This document shows positions 29,684 to 39,263 of a stretch of DNA of 42,635 bases, one piece after another. Source of the DNA: Candidatus Symbiopectobacterium sp. 'North America'. Lineage in GTDB: Bacteria; Pseudomonadota; Gammaproteobacteria; Enterobacterales; Enterobacteriaceae. The first letter of the stretch is position 1. Every line of letters starts with the position of its first letter. The position numbers and the translations under genes are program-made. The DNA lies in NCBI RefSeq assembly GCF_015762685.1, contig NZ_PEHF01000039.1, positions 1 to 42,635 on the forward strand, written 5' to 3'. Below the pieces are notes generated by a model. It worked only from the letters and a program-made list of their open reading frames with translations. It was not told the origin of the DNA and did no database searches.

Positions 29684-30652
29684 ATGGACTTTACCACCGT
29701 CATCAAAGAGATCGGGCGGGGGAAAAATCACGCACGTGATTTGGATCAGGACGCTGCCTACTCGCTATATCGTCATATGTTGCAAGGTGATGTGCCCGAT
29801 CTGGAACTGGGCGGTGTACTGATTGCCTTGCGAATCAAAGGGGAAGGTGAAGCAGAGCTGCGTGGTTTCTATCAGGCCGCCAGCGAGCAGGTGTTGCGCT
29901 TGCACGCGCCTGCGGATCGCCCGATGCCTATTGTCATCCCTAGCTACAACAGTGCGAGGCGCCAGCCCAATCTGACGCCGTTGCTGGCATTGTTGCTGGT
30001 TAAATTGGGCTTTCCGGTGGTGGTTCACGGAGTTGAAAATGACCCGACGCGGGTAACCAGCGCGGAAATTTTGCAAGCGCTCGGGGTGAAAAGTGCTAGC
30101 AGTGCCAAGGCGGCGCAGTCATTGATTGATGAAGGGTTCCCGGTATTTATTCCGATTTCTGCCCTGAGTCCTGCCTTGGACAGACAGTTGCAACTGCGCT
30201 GGCGCATGGGCGTGCGCAATAGCAGCCATACGTTGGCTAAATTGTTGACGTCGTTTGGCGAGCAAGAGGCATTGCGTTTGACCAGTGTTTCTCATCCGGA
30301 ATACGTCACTCGGCTTAATCAGTTTTTCCTCAATATTGAGACCAGGGCCTTGCTGATGCACGGCACGGAAGGTGAGGTCTATGCTAATCCGCAGCGATGC
30401 CCTGAAATTCATTTTATTCGGGGTCAACACAGCGTAGTGCTGCAACAGCGTCAGGATATTGTTGTAGCACCGGATAAGTTGCCGATTGCCCGTGATGTAC
30501 CGACGACCGCGCGTTGGACAGCGCAGTGCCTGGCGGGGGAAATTGCGGTACCTTATGCCCTGCGTTTACAGCTTGCTTGCTGTCTGGTTGCTGGCGGTAT
30601 GTCTCCAGCTATGGAGCAAGCGGTGGCGACCATTAGCAAACGTTTTGGCTAA
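29684..30652 (+). CDS. ybiB: YbiB, TrpD2-type nucleic-acid-binding protein
   Basis: A 322-residue member of the glycosyltransferase family 3 fold (anthranilate phosphoribosyltransferase-like). E. coli YbiB binds nucleic acids rather than acting in Trp synthesis, and it is co-induced with dinG. MDFTTVIKEIGRGKNHARDL starts the protein as in E. coli; GGGAGAA (29674-29680) sets the ATG at 29684. Family blocks are LELGGVLIALRIKGEGEAEL, PIVIPSYNSAR and MRWRMGVRNS-like (LRWRMGVRNSSHTLAKL), and LLMHGTEGEVYANPQRCPE. No lesion. It is kept intact although dinG upstream is doubly truncated, so it probably has an independent role or its loss is only a matter of time. Confidence 0.94.
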   Translation: MDFTTVIKEIGRGKNHARDLDQDAAYSLYRHMLQGDVPDLELGGVLIALRIKGEGEAELRGFYQAASEQVLRLHAPADRPMPIVIPSYNSARRQPNLTPLLALLLVKLGFPVVVHGVENDPTRVTSAEILQALGVKSASSAKAAQSLIDEGFPVFIPISALSPALDRQLQLRWRMGVRNSSHTLAKLLTSFGEQEALRLTSVSHPEYVTRLNQFFLNIETRALLMHGTEGEVYANPQRCPEIHFIRGQHSVVLQQRQDIVVAPDKLPIARDVPTTARWTAQCLAGEIAVPYALRLQLACCLVAGGMSPAMEQAVATISKRFG

Positions 30653-30955
30653 AATGCCTGCACACTCAAAATCTGATATTATCTTTGATACCCTGAAAAA
30701 CCAATCGAATGCATTTTGTATTCACTGGTTTTTTTTCGATATGTCGTATACATTATCGCTGGTCGCCGTTAGATTTTCGTTTAAACTTCTGACAATACAT
30801 TTCCATAATAAAAATATTGCTAATGCCTTTTTGATTTTAGATTCTATCGCGTAAAGTACGGCACGCAAACCCTGATAATACCTTTATTTGATATTCATTT
30901 TTTCTTTAGTACGCGATCATATTGAAATGAGTGATCTTGAGGGGGGAAATAAATT
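30653..30955. other. intergenic region before the LRR gene
   Basis: No gene in 303 bases; open frames here look like AT-rich chance. It begins with the terminator listed next and becomes strongly AT-rich, marking the left edge of the accessory island. Confidence 0.65.
30696..30736. terminator. terminator hairpin after ybiB
   Basis: Outer arms AAAAACCA / TGGTTTTTT with a short GAAT/ATTC inner pairing; the right arm runs into eight T residues, and the left A-run allows the same in reverse. Confidence 0.55.
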
Positions 30956-31993
30956 ATGATGCCCATCAATAACAGTAATCAGCCACATTTTACTTTGCCA
31001 AATGATACACCCACAGTCGCACAGACCTTTCAGTCAGGTAGTACTTCTCAAACGACGACAATATTCCATGATCATAGTGAGTATCATACAGTCTGGTCAT
31101 CCTGGAAAGAGGGAACTCCTGTAGGCGGAGGTGAGAAGAGAGATATTGCTGTAGAGAGAATGCATTGTGCCTTGGCAATGAAGTCTGCTTTTCTTGACCT
31201 TAGCGGACTGAACCTAAGCTCATTGCCTGATCTTATTCCTGAACAACTGGAAGAGCTCTATTTGGATAAAAACCAAATCCACGTACTACCTGAAAACATG
31301 CCAGAAGATCTTAACTAATTGATTGTTAATGACAATGAACTAACAGCTCTACCTAAAACACTACCAAAGAACCTTTTAGTGTTATCTGCTTGTAATAACC
31401 AACTTGAATCATTGCCTGACCTTATTCCTGATCAACTGGAACAACTCTATTTGGATAAAAATATAATTCACGTATTACCTGAAAACATGCCAGAAGACCT
31501 TCAAGTATTGAGCGTTAATGACAATGAACTGACTGCTCTACCTAAAATACTGCCAAATAATCTTTTAGTGTTATCTGCTTGTAATAACCAACTTGAGTTA
31601 TTACCGGATATCTGGCCCGAAGAGCTTTATAAAATCACATTGTGCCGTAATGCCCTAAAGAAATTTCCTGAAAACTTCCCCTCATCTCTTAGTATTTTGA
31701 AAATAAGTCATAATCAATTAGGTGGTACCATCGGTCGTCTCCCAGACAAGCTAGAATATGCAGATTTACATCATAATAAATTGAATGGGTTACCTGATGC
31801 ATTGCCAAAACACCTGCAAAGAATCGACATAAGCAATAATAATTTAGAAATTCTCTCTGAATGCATTCTGCTCAGTACTGAAGATGTTTTAATTTATCTT
31901 AGTGGAAATCCACTTTCAGAAAATACAATCCAAAAATTGCACTCCCATCCGAGAAACTCTAGTGACAGTGGGCCGATTTTTATCTTATCCTGA
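30956..31993 (+). pseudogene. YopM/IpaH-like leucine-rich-repeat effector with one ochre codon
   Basis: The N-terminal segment EYHTVWSSWKEGTPVGGGEK...AVERMHCAL followed by LDLSGLNLSSLPDLIP closely resembles the leader helices of YopM (EYYNAWSEWER...GNGEQ). About ten LPX-type leucine-rich repeats (LxVNDNELTALPKxLP) follow, ending LSGNPLSENTIQKL, which in IpaH/SspH proteins precedes the NEL ubiquitin-ligase domain. No NEL domain follows: the frame stops at 31991-31993. So it is YopM-like, or a truncated IpaH-like protein. TAA at 31316-31318 interrupts repeat 3 in phase (EDLN*LIVNDNEL). GAGGGGGGAAA precedes the ATG. Base composition is clearly more AT-rich than its neighbours, suggesting transfer. 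It would normally need a type III secretion system, none of which is in the window. Confidence 0.85.
31223..31600 (+). repeat. 189-bp tandem duplication inside the LRR gene
   Basis: Units 31223-31411 and 31412-31600 encode nearly the same 63 residues (LPDLIP-QLE-LYLDKN-IHVLPENMPEDL ... VLSACNNQLE). The in-frame TAA lies only in the first unit, where unit 2 has GTA. The duplication adds three leucine-rich repeats. Confidence 0.9.
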
Positions 31994-32040
31994 GGTCAGC
32001 GTTGTGATCAGTCCCATTGGTATCAGAAAATTAAGTGAGC

Positions 32041-33496
32041 TTATTCAATAAAACCCAGTTTAAACTGTGCCTTATCTGCCAGAGATATTAATTCTATGTT
32101 TTCTGAATAAGATCGAAGTAAAGGGAAAAAGACAGAACCACCAATGATACTCCGACTTTTCGAGACTTCCGGGTGCAATCCCCAAATATTTTGGTACGTC
32201 ATCGGAACCATCTGATTATCAATCGCTACGTTCCCGATATACAACATGATATGCCCTGGAATGTAAACCAGAGTAGTAAAAGGTTTACCACGTTCCTTGA
32301 GATAATGTATTCGTGTGTTTACATTTTCTCTACTTAGATCAACAATCTTGGATGTGGCCAGTATTTGTTCTTCAGAGTTTCTGGGTAAAAATATACCAAA
32401 AGGCATCAGCAAACTTCTTATCTCAGCAGAGCAATCATTGTAGAAATTATAATTTCCCCAGCCGTAGGGCCTACCGCTCATCGATTTTAATAGTGTCGCA
32501 ATATTACCTTGCGTCATTTTCCACGGCATGGCAACAAACTCATCATCCGTCAATTTGACCCACCGAATTTTCGCTATACCGTCACTGTTACCCACAGGCA
32601 CAGCGACTTCAATATGACCAGGATATTTATTCTTGAAGGGTAAAACCGTTCCGGGCCTTGCTGTAAAATAATATTGACCACGTTGTTGAATAGAGACCTG
32701 CACCTTAATAATGGCGCCCAGATTTCTTCTGGTCAGGGAAACCCACTTTGTTACAAATTTCTGATCCACCATAGCGATATCTTCACTGTGAATCCACCCA
32801 GTCACCGTGGGGGACACAATATACTGCCAGCGTTTATCACTGCTGGCAGTATATTGGCGTACCAGGACGTATAGAGGATATCTGTAAATTATCAAAGGGG
32901 TATCCTTGCCCCGCTTGGCGAGGATTGTCGTAAGTAGGATCATCCGTTGGAAGCCCCCTGATAAGGGTTTCTCTTATGACAATATTCCGGCCGGAAGAGC
33001 GATAAATATCATCAATGTCGATATATGCATTATTTCTCACGTCCTCCTTCCATCGGGTTGAATGGATCCTAAAATTTTCTCCCCAGAAAATACTGTCTTT
33101 ACCAAGGAATCTGTCAATGCTCGCGTTGCGGATACTTACCGCTTCTTTACTTAGAATTGATGCAATGTAATGAGGATTCCAAGGGGATCTGTCTTCAGAC
33201 CCCATTCCGAAAAGGTGGGATTTAAGAGCCGAAAAATACCTTTTTTGGGTGACTGTATTGATAAGAGGAACATCTGCCCTGTCCGAATCTGGAGGAAGCC
33301 ATTTATCGACCGACTGTGAATAGTCCTCTATCGGGAAAAGGGATTTGGTCGGGTCGATATAATTCAACGTTGCATAGCTGGCGGACATTGAGGCTTCAAT
33401 GCGTGGTTCGAACTCAGAGATATGGCACGCCGATAACAACAGCGTAAAAATCAAGCAACAGGCATTTTTTTTACCTGGCATCCGAATTCTTTTCAT
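32041..33496 (-). pseudogene. SH3b-NlpC/P60 lipoprotein peptidoglycan endopeptidase, 2-bp frameshift
   Basis: The N-terminus is a lipoprotein signal (KNACCLIFTLLLSAC, lipobox LSAC). An N-terminal stabilising segment follows (PIEDYSQSVDKWLPP), then two SH3b-type domains (RPGTPIY..., GTVLPF...VAVP) and a C-terminal NlpC/P60 catalytic domain. That domain has Cys in YGWGNYNFYNDCSAEIRSL, His in IPGHIMLYIG and a third polar residue in WGLHPE. Such enzymes cut gamma-D-Glu-mDAP bonds. The lipoprotein half and the catalytic half are in different frames. Restoring two bases near 32850 (TATAC-ACTGCC) gives 485 residues and a smooth GTPIY-TASSDKRW join. It lies 24 bases downstream of the DUF1460 gene, so they form an operon. 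AT-rich like the neighbouring LRR gene. Confidence 0.86.
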
Positions 33497-33520
33497 ACCC
33501 TATCTCCGGTCACAGCCCTG

Positions 33521-34320
33521 TCAGTCAGCCCTCAACACAACAATGCCTGGCTTTGAATGCATGTATTCCATAAATTGCGAGTCCACCACTTTCCTGTTCG
33601 AAATCAGAGAGGACGCATTTCGGAACCAAACTTGCTCATCATACCGGACGACAATACCAACATGCGATACATCCAAGCCCTCAAGCGGAGAGTAAACGCC
33701 AACATAATCTCCCGTTTTCAGGCGATTCAGCTCCTGTTCGTTAATCGCCTTACCTGGGATATAATTTATTATGCGTGGATGAATCCCCAGTCCCTGCACA
33801 TATTCACCGCCATCAGGTCTGCGGTTAAGTTGTTTTTCAATCCTGACAAAGGCTGGTCTGATGTCACGTCACGGGCATTGCGTGGTTCGGTGGCAAACCA
33901 GTCTGAGAAGAAATGCCGCCGACTGAGATAGTTAACCTTGCCGTCTACGTAACGCGTTTTGACGAGATTATGTAGAAACGTTTTCTGGTCATGGCTCCGG
34001 CTAAGGGCTTCAACATAATCAGTCAAGGTGAAACAGTCTACGCCGTTAAAATTAGCAACAAGGACTTCAGGAATGTCAGCCCCACCGATGAGCGTGCTGG
34101 CTTTATAGGGGGTTCCCAGAAAAGCGGATGACACACGGCTTATAACTTCACCGTGGTTTTCCTCAGCATACGGAACAACGTCCGATCGGACAATTCGGTT
34201 TACTTTTCCCGCAGTGGCGCTGTCTATAATAGTTTGGTATTTTTCTGCACCGGGAGAGGCGCATGCCGTAAGGTACAATGACACCAGCAGAACTGCATAT
34301 GCCTTTATCTTCATCATCAT
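33521..34320 (-). pseudogene. DUF1460-family amidase lipoprotein, 1-bp frameshift
   Basis: DUF1460 is an NlpC/P60-clan family whose characterised members are N-acetylmuramoyl-L-alanine amidases acting on muropeptides. The N-terminus is a lipoprotein signal (LLVSLYLTAC). FLGTPYKASTLIGG and NFNGVDCFTLTDYVEAL hold the catalytic Cys; GLDVSHVGIVV holds the His. The first frame runs to DQPLSGL and then drifts. The expected EKQLNRRPDGGEYVQGLG lies in another frame and continues through INYIPGK to the end at 33521. One missing base near 33852 explains this and restores 266 residues. First gene of the two-gene hydrolase operon. MMMK offers three start codons; GGAGATG precedes them. Confidence 0.85.
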
Positions 34321-34755
34321 CTCCGTTAAAGTTGCGAATCTTTTGTTTTACCGGAGATGGCTTTTGTTTCTATCAATAAACGACATTGGTTGATTTTTTA
34401 TTAAAGAAAATGCGTATTTATGTTATTGAGCGTGAGATTCATCACATGAAGCAATTTCTTGCTGTGCCTCCGCATCACTATAAAGGCAGTTCAGCCTTTG
34501 CGGTGCATCCCCCATTATTATGGACAATGCCGATTCGCTGGTGAGTATCATCAACGCGCTTCGTGAGCGCTTGTTGCCCAGCAGGATGTAGCGAGGTGTC
34601 GGACCATCATCTATGCAAGCTAACACATCAAAAGGTATGATTAAGTAAGCCTTGTTAAGCCTGACCTTTGTGGTAAGTGAGAGCAGAAGGGCGGCTTGAT
34701 TTTTACAGATAAACACCCTTATAGGCGCTTGGATCAATTTTAGAAAGGGATGCAT
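34321..34755. other. intergenic region upstream of the M3 peptidase gene
   Basis: A minus-strand frame (34423-34842, 139 codons) is open here and overlaps the peptidase start, but it has no ribosome-binding site or recognised family. I do not call it a gene. AAAGGG at 34744-34749 serves the peptidase. Nothing else is recognised. Confidence 0.5.
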
Positions 34756-36630
34756 ATGCAACATGCTTTGGATTATTTTAATACCCTGAACCGCGACTAT
34801 CTCGCCGTGCATCAGGAGAAAGAAACATGCTTTTGGCAACACTATATGGGCATTGGCGATGACAGCGCAGCGGAGAAATTCTCCACTACTGAAAGCGCCT
34901 ATAAACGCTTTATCGCTGCGCCTGAACGTTTGAAAGAATTGCGCACTTATATCGCAACCCTTGAGTCTTTGCCGAACCAGGGGCAGGACTCCCAGGCAGC
35001 CGCGTTAATTCATGGCTTGCAGGGGTGGTATCGTTTTTTTGATTGTAATGTGATTGAAGATCCCCGGGCACAAGCGCTGATGGATGAGATTATCGCTGCG
35101 GAAAGTGCACTCTATACGCGGCGAAAAAGCTATGAGGTGACTCACCTGAATGCCGATGGCGTCAAAGTCGCTGCATCCTTGGGTGAACTGCTCACCAACC
35201 AGGCGACCAGCGACAATGAATCTTATCGCCAAAGTTCGCAACAGGCTCTGCGCGATGTGGAACAGTGGTTATTACACCATGGTTTCCCTGAGCTGATTAC
35301 CCTGCGTAACCGTTTTGCCCGGCAGATGGGGTATCGCAATTATTTTGACTATAAAGTGAATAAAACGGAGCAGATGACCGCTGAGCAGTTGTTTGCCATC
35401 CTCGACCGCTTTAAAGAGCAAAAGCGCGATGCGAATGCACGCAGTCTGGCCGCATTGGCGAGCGAAAAGGGCGATAATGCGCTGCAACCGTGGAATATTC
35501 GTTATGCCAGTGCAGGAGACGTCACCCGCCAACTGGATCCCTACTTTCCTTTCTCGGCCTCGTTAGAACGCTGGATTAACAGCTTTAAGCGACTGCACAT
35601 CGGGTTCAACGGTGCAGAGATGCAACTGGACCTGCTGGTGCGCAAAGGCAAGTATGAAAATGGCTTTATGCACGGTCCGGTTCCGCCCTTTGTGCAGGAA
35701 GGGCAGTGGCTGCCAGCAAAAATCAATTTCACCAGTTTGGCTAAACCTGATCAAGTGGGCAGCGGTGCAACGGGCATCAATACCCTGTTTCATGAAGGTG
35801 GTCATGCGGCGCATTTTGCCAATATTCGTCAGAATGCCCCTTGCTTCTCGCAGGAATTCCCGCCTACATCGATCGCATATGCGGAAACGCAATCCATGTT
35901 TTGCTACAGCCTGCTGCACGACGCTGACTGGCTCAAACGTTATGCTAAGAACCGCCAGGGCGAAGCCATTTCTGAAGCGTTGATCAAAGCGGATATCGCT
36001 GTGCGCCAACCAATGCGTGCCTTTAACGAGCGCCACATTTTGCTGGTGCCTTACTTTGAATGGCAGCTTTACAGCATGGATGATGATGCACGCACTCCAG
36101 CAGCTATTACACAACTGGCGCGTGACATCGAGCAGCGTATTTTAGGCATTGACGGCAGCCCACGTCCTACCATTGCCATCCCGCATTTTTTATCGATGGA
36201 ATCAGCCTGTTCCTACCAAGGTTATCTGCTGGCGCTGATGGCGGTAGAGCAGACGCGGCATTTCTTTCTTAAGCGCGATGGCTATCTTACGGATAACCCA
36301 GCCATTGGCCCGGATCTGGCTCTGCATTACTGGCGTCCTGGCAACAGCGTCAGCCATGATGACACGCTGCGCAGTTTGACAGGCGAAGGGTTCAATCCAG
36401 CGTATCTGGCCGAGGCCTGTAATTTGACGATTGAGCAGGCGTGGCAGCAGGCACAAGCGGCTATCCATCATGCCGCCCAGCATCCGCAACCTGAGGCTGA
36501 TGCAGATTTGAATGCCCACATTCGTATTGTCGATGGTACTCGTATATTGGCAGACAATCGGGATGGCGATAATGCGATGTGTGAGGCGTTTGCGGCGTTC
36601 ATTGAACGCGAATACCCGTACACAGCGTGA
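34756..36630 (+). CDS. M3-family oligoendopeptidase (PepF-like)
   Basis: A cytosolic zinc metallopeptidase of 624 residues. The zinc motif HEGGHAAHFANI (about residue 352) is the M3 HExxH, with a downstream Glu in TSIAYAETQSMF as third ligand. No signal peptide. It probably degrades short peptides. ATG 34756 fits AAAGGG spacing better than the in-phase ATG at 34750, which touches that motif. No lesion. The flanking terminator at 36704-36735 separates it from glnQ. It is not in the E. coli neighbourhood and may be lineage-specific, although its base composition looks native. Confidence 0.88.
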   Translation: MQHALDYFNTLNRDYLAVHQEKETCFWQHYMGIGDDSAAEKFSTTESAYKRFIAAPERLKELRTYIATLESLPNQGQDSQAAALIHGLQGWYRFFDCNVIEDPRAQALMDEIIAAESALYTRRKSYEVTHLNADGVKVAASLGELLTNQATSDNESYRQSSQQALRDVEQWLLHHGFPELITLRNRFARQMGYRNYFDYKVNKTEQMTAEQLFAILDRFKEQKRDANARSLAALASEKGDNALQPWNIRYASAGDVTRQLDPYFPFSASLERWINSFKRLHIGFNGAEMQLDLLVRKGKYENGFMHGPVPPFVQEGQWLPAKINFTSLAKPDQVGSGATGINTLFHEGGHAAHFANIRQNAPCFSQEFPPTSIAYAETQSMFCYSLLHDADWLKRYAKNRQGEAISEALIKADIAVRQPMRAFNERHILLVPYFEWQLYSMDDDARTPAAITQLARDIEQRILGIDGSPRPTIAIPHFLSMESACSYQGYLLALMAVEQTRHFFLKRDGYLTDNPAIGPDLALHYWRPGNSVSHDDTLRSLTGEGFNPAYLAEACNLTIEQAWQQAQAAIHHAAQHPQPEADADLNAHIRIVDGTRILADNRDGDNAMCEAFAAFIEREYPYTA

Positions 36631-36703
36631 GTCTCTAAATCGGGTGCGTTCTGGCAGGAGCGTGGTGATTTCGGCGGGCAACGCAAGGGGCAGTGACAAA
36701 GAG

Positions 36704-36735
36704 AAGGGGAGCCCGGTAAGGTGCTCCCCTTTTTT
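36704..36735. terminator. bidirectional terminator between the M3 peptidase gene and glnQ
   Basis: Perfect 9-bp arms AAGGGGAGC / GCTCCCCTT with a 10-base loop and a T-run to 36735. It lies between convergent genes and can serve both. Confidence 0.85.
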
Positions 36736-36755
36736 AATGCACTCTTGCGACAGTA

Positions 36756-37478
36756 TCAGGAGACATGCTGCAAGAATTCACGCAACCGCTCACTGGGAGG
36801 ATTGGTGATCAGCTCTTCAGGATCGCCATCTTGAGCGATACGGCCTTTATCAATAAAAATCAACCGTGAAGCGACTTTATGAGCGAATCCCACTTCGTGC
36901 GTAACGATGACCATGGTCATGCCTTCGTCCGCAAGATCTTTCATTACAGTCAGTACTTCGTGACGTAATTCTGGATCGAGTGCCGAGGTTGGCTCATCAA
37001 ACAGCATCAGTTTGGGTTTGACGGCAAGTGCACGTGCGATTGCTACGCGCTGCTGCTGACCGCCAGAAAGCTCTGACGGAAAGTGGTTAGCACGTTCAGA
37101 CAGACCCACTTTCGCCAACAGTTCCAGTGCCAACTTTTTGGCTTCCGCTTTGCTGGCACCGCGCACGCGAATCGGGCCAAATGCCACGTTTTCCAGCGTG
37201 GTCAGATGCGGGAAAAGATAAAATTGTTGAAACACCATACCCGCTTCCTGGCGGATAAGGCGCTCATCAACTTTAGGATCGTTCACTTTCAGGCCGTCGA
37301 CAATCAGTTCACCGCTGGTAATTTCTTCCAGCTTATTGATGCAGCGCAGCAGCGTGGATTTACCGGAGCCTGAGGGGCCGATAATCACCACCACTTCACC
37401 CTGGTTGATATTCAGATTGATGTCATGCAACACCTTTGTCTGACCAAAGTGTTTAGAAACGTTCTTGAATTCAATCAT
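36756..37478 (-). CDS. glnQ: GlnQ glutamine ABC transporter ATPase
   Basis: This 240-residue ATPase has the same length as the E. coli protein. Walker A is GPSGSGKST, signature [15 protein letters not shown], Walker [16 protein letters not shown]-loop IVTHEV. It energises glutamine import by GlnP with GlnH. Its start overlaps glnP by 4 bases. Intact. Confidence 0.97.
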   Translation of the reverse strand: MIEFKNVSKHFGQTKVLHDINLNINQGEVVVIIGPSGSGKSTLLRCINKLEEITSGELIVDGLKVNDPKVDERLIRQEAGMVFQQFYLFPHLTTLENVAFGPIRVRGASKAEAKKLALELLAKVGLSERANHFPSELSGGQQQRVAIARALAVKPKLMLFDEPTSALDPELRHEVLTVMKDLADEGMTMVIVTHEVGFAHKVASRLIFIDKGRIAQDGDPEELITNPPSERLREFLQHVS

Positions 37479-38134
37479 ATAATCTTAAGTTTTCTTTCCA
37501 GCTGACGCAAAATGAAACTCAGTACCAAGGTAATGACAAGGTAAATCACCGCAACCGCGCTCCAGATTTCCAGTGCGCGAAAATTACCCGCAATGATTTC
37601 TTGCCCGGAACGCGTCAGTTCCGCCACGCCGATAACGATGAACAGCGAGGTATCTTTGATACTGATGATCCATTGGTTGCCTAATGGCGGTAACATCCGG
37701 CGCAACGCCAACGGTGCAATCACATGGCGTAGCGTATCGCGTTTTGATAACCCCAGTGCGAAACCCGCCTCACGAAACCCTTTGTGAATCGACAATACCG
37801 ATCCGCGCGTAATTTCCGCGATATAGGCACCTGAGTTGATCATGATGGTGACTACCGCAGCAGCGAAGGGATCGATACGCACCGACGTCAGGATCATCGG
37901 CAAGGCGAAGTAAATAAACATGACTTGTACAACAATCGGTGTACCGCGGATGATTTCAATAAACACCAACGCGATCTTGTTGGAAATCCAACTCCCGTAG
38001 ACGCGGGCAAAGCCCGCGACGACACCGATAACCAAGCCACCCAGCAGACCCAGCACGGAAATCAGCAAGGTCATTTTTGCCCCTTCTAACAGAAGGGGCA
38101 GAGAAGGCCAGATGGCACTCCAATCAAACTGCAT
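37475..38134 (-). CDS. glnP: GlnP glutamine ABC permease
   Basis: 219-residue HisM-type permease, the E. coli length, with about five membrane helices. The cytoplasmic ATPase-contact loop reads [28 protein letters not shown], with the conserved EAA-x3-G pattern as EAGFALG. It forms the inner-membrane channel for glutamine. It overlaps glnQ and follows glnH by 26 bases. Intact. Confidence 0.97.
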   Translation of the reverse strand: MQFDWSAIWPSLPLLLEGAKMTLLISVLGLLGGLVIGVVAGFARVYGSWISNKIALVFIEIIRGTPIVVQVMFIYFALPMILTSVRIDPFAAAVVTIMINSGAYIAEITRGSVLSIHKGFREAGFALGLSKRDTLRHVIAPLALRRMLPPLGNQWIISIKDTSLFIVIGVAELTRSGQEIIAGNFRALEIWSAVAVIYLVITLVLSFILRQLERKLKII

Positions 38135-38160
38135 GAACGTTCTCCAGACTGATACGGCAA

Positions 38161-38904
38161 TTATTTCGGTTCAGTGCCGAACCATTTTTTATAAATTTCA
38201 GCATAGGTGCCGTTGTCACGCAGCGTTTGCAATGCCGTATTCATTTTTTCACGCAGTTCGCTGCCTTTCGGGAAGGCGACACCGTATTGCTGTGCCTTGA
38301 TGGAGCCACCCAGCGCTTTAAACTGACCGTTGCCTGCTGTTTTGATGAAGTACAGGATATTCGGCGTATCATGCAGTACCGCATCGGCACGACCGACACC
38401 TAACTCCATGTAGGCATTGTCAATATTTGGGAACTGGCGCAGTTCTTTGGTCTTGATATTGGCCTTGGCGTAGTCAACCGAACCGGTACCACTTTTCACT
38501 GCCACTACTTTGCCCGCCAGATCCTGTTCACCCTGAATGCTGGTGTTATCTGATTTTACCATGACCAGCAAGCCGCTGTTGTAATAACCCTCAGAAAAAT
38601 CGACGGCACGTTTACGTTCTTCCGTAATGGTGATCCCGGCCAGCGCCAAGTCAACGTTGCGGGTTTGCAGGGCAGGAATGATACCTGCGAAATCCATCGG
38701 TTTCAGGGTGTATTCCAGTTTCAACTCTTTCGCGATAGCGTCCCAGAGATCGATGTCAAAGCCGACGTATTTATCGCCTTGCTTGAACTCGAAGGGAACA
38801 AACGCTGTGTCTGTGGCAACGATGAGAGGCTTATCCGCCGCGTGGCTGGAAACGCTCATGGTCAGCGTCAGCGCTGCCAGTGAGGTCTTAAGTAGTGATT
38901 TCAT
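38161..38904 (-). CDS. glnH: GlnH periplasmic glutamine-binding protein
   Basis: Binds glutamine with high affinity in the periplasm and hands it to GlnPQ. The start [16 protein letters not shown] at 38904 has AGGAAGG 5-8 bases upstream; the longer in-phase frame from 38946 is not used. The signal peptide ends VSSHA, and the mature protein begins [18 protein letters not shown]. It keeps [12 protein letters not shown] and [15 protein letters not shown]. 247 residues against 248 in E. coli. In E. coli the operon has a sigma-54 promoter under NtrC; I see no clear GG-N10-GC element here. Intact. Confidence 0.96.
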   Translation of the reverse strand: MKSLLKTSLAALTLTMSVSSHAADKPLIVATDTAFVPFEFKQGDKYVGFDIDLWDAIAKELKLEYTLKPMDFAGIIPALQTRNVDLALAGITITEERKRAVDFSEGYYNSGLLVMVKSDNTSIQGEQDLAGKVVAVKSGTGSVDYAKANIKTKELRQFPNIDNAYMELGVGRADAVLHDTPNILYFIKTAGNGQFKALGGSIKAQQYGVAFPKGSELREKMNTALQTLRDNGTYAEIYKKWFGTEPK

Positions 38905-39263
38905 CCGATCCTTCCTAATTAGCCGTTTGTGGGAAGCCTGTTTCAAGCAGGCACTACTAATAATAGTATTTAAGGAAAAAGCTGTAGAAACAGAGGGTTG
39001 TGTTTTATAACTCCTTGTTTTTATTCAGTGTTGCCAATGCACGCAAACGTCGCCTCCGGAACGGGACGCCGCTATGAATAACTGATTATGCTGCGAGACA
39101 CAACCGTTGATTGTGTTTAAAGGGATAAAAGCTAACTTTTTTGTACGAATTTTAAGAGGAAAATGTATGAATGGCAGGATAGATAAACCCTAATGGAATA
39201 GACAGGCCATCGCAACGCGATGTCGACGATGGCCTGGTGCTATTTATTTATAGAATACCACGG
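38905..39263. other. intergenic region between glnH and dps
   Basis: No gene in 359 bases. It should hold the glnH promoter, but no confident -24/-12 or -35/-10 pair is seen. The hairpin next to dps is listed separately. Confidence 0.6.
39204..39235. terminator. hairpin downstream of dps
   Basis: Perfect 9-bp arms AGGCCATCG / CGATGGCCT around a 14-base loop, 28 bases beyond the dps stop. No strong T-run on either side, so termination is probable but not certain. Confidence 0.55.

Noticed and set aside
30653..30854. Open frame continuing from inside the ybiB 3' end into the AT-rich gap
   Set aside because: Composition is AT-rich low-complexity with no start signal; the gap is better explained by a terminator and non-coding DNA.
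31205..31993. IpaH-type E3 ubiquitin ligase activity for the LRR protein
   Set aside because: The frame stops right after the leucine-rich repeats; the NEL domain with its catalytic Cys is absent, and no such domain follows in another frame before the next gene.
34423..34842. Possible minus-strand gene of 139 codons before the M3 peptidase
   Set aside because: No recognised family and no ribosome-binding site, and it overlaps the well-supported start of the peptidase gene; probably chance.
38905..39200. Sigma-54 (-24/-12) promoter for glnHPQ
   Set aside because: Expected from E. coli, but only TTGGCA-like half matches were seen without a GC at the right spacing; not reported as a feature.
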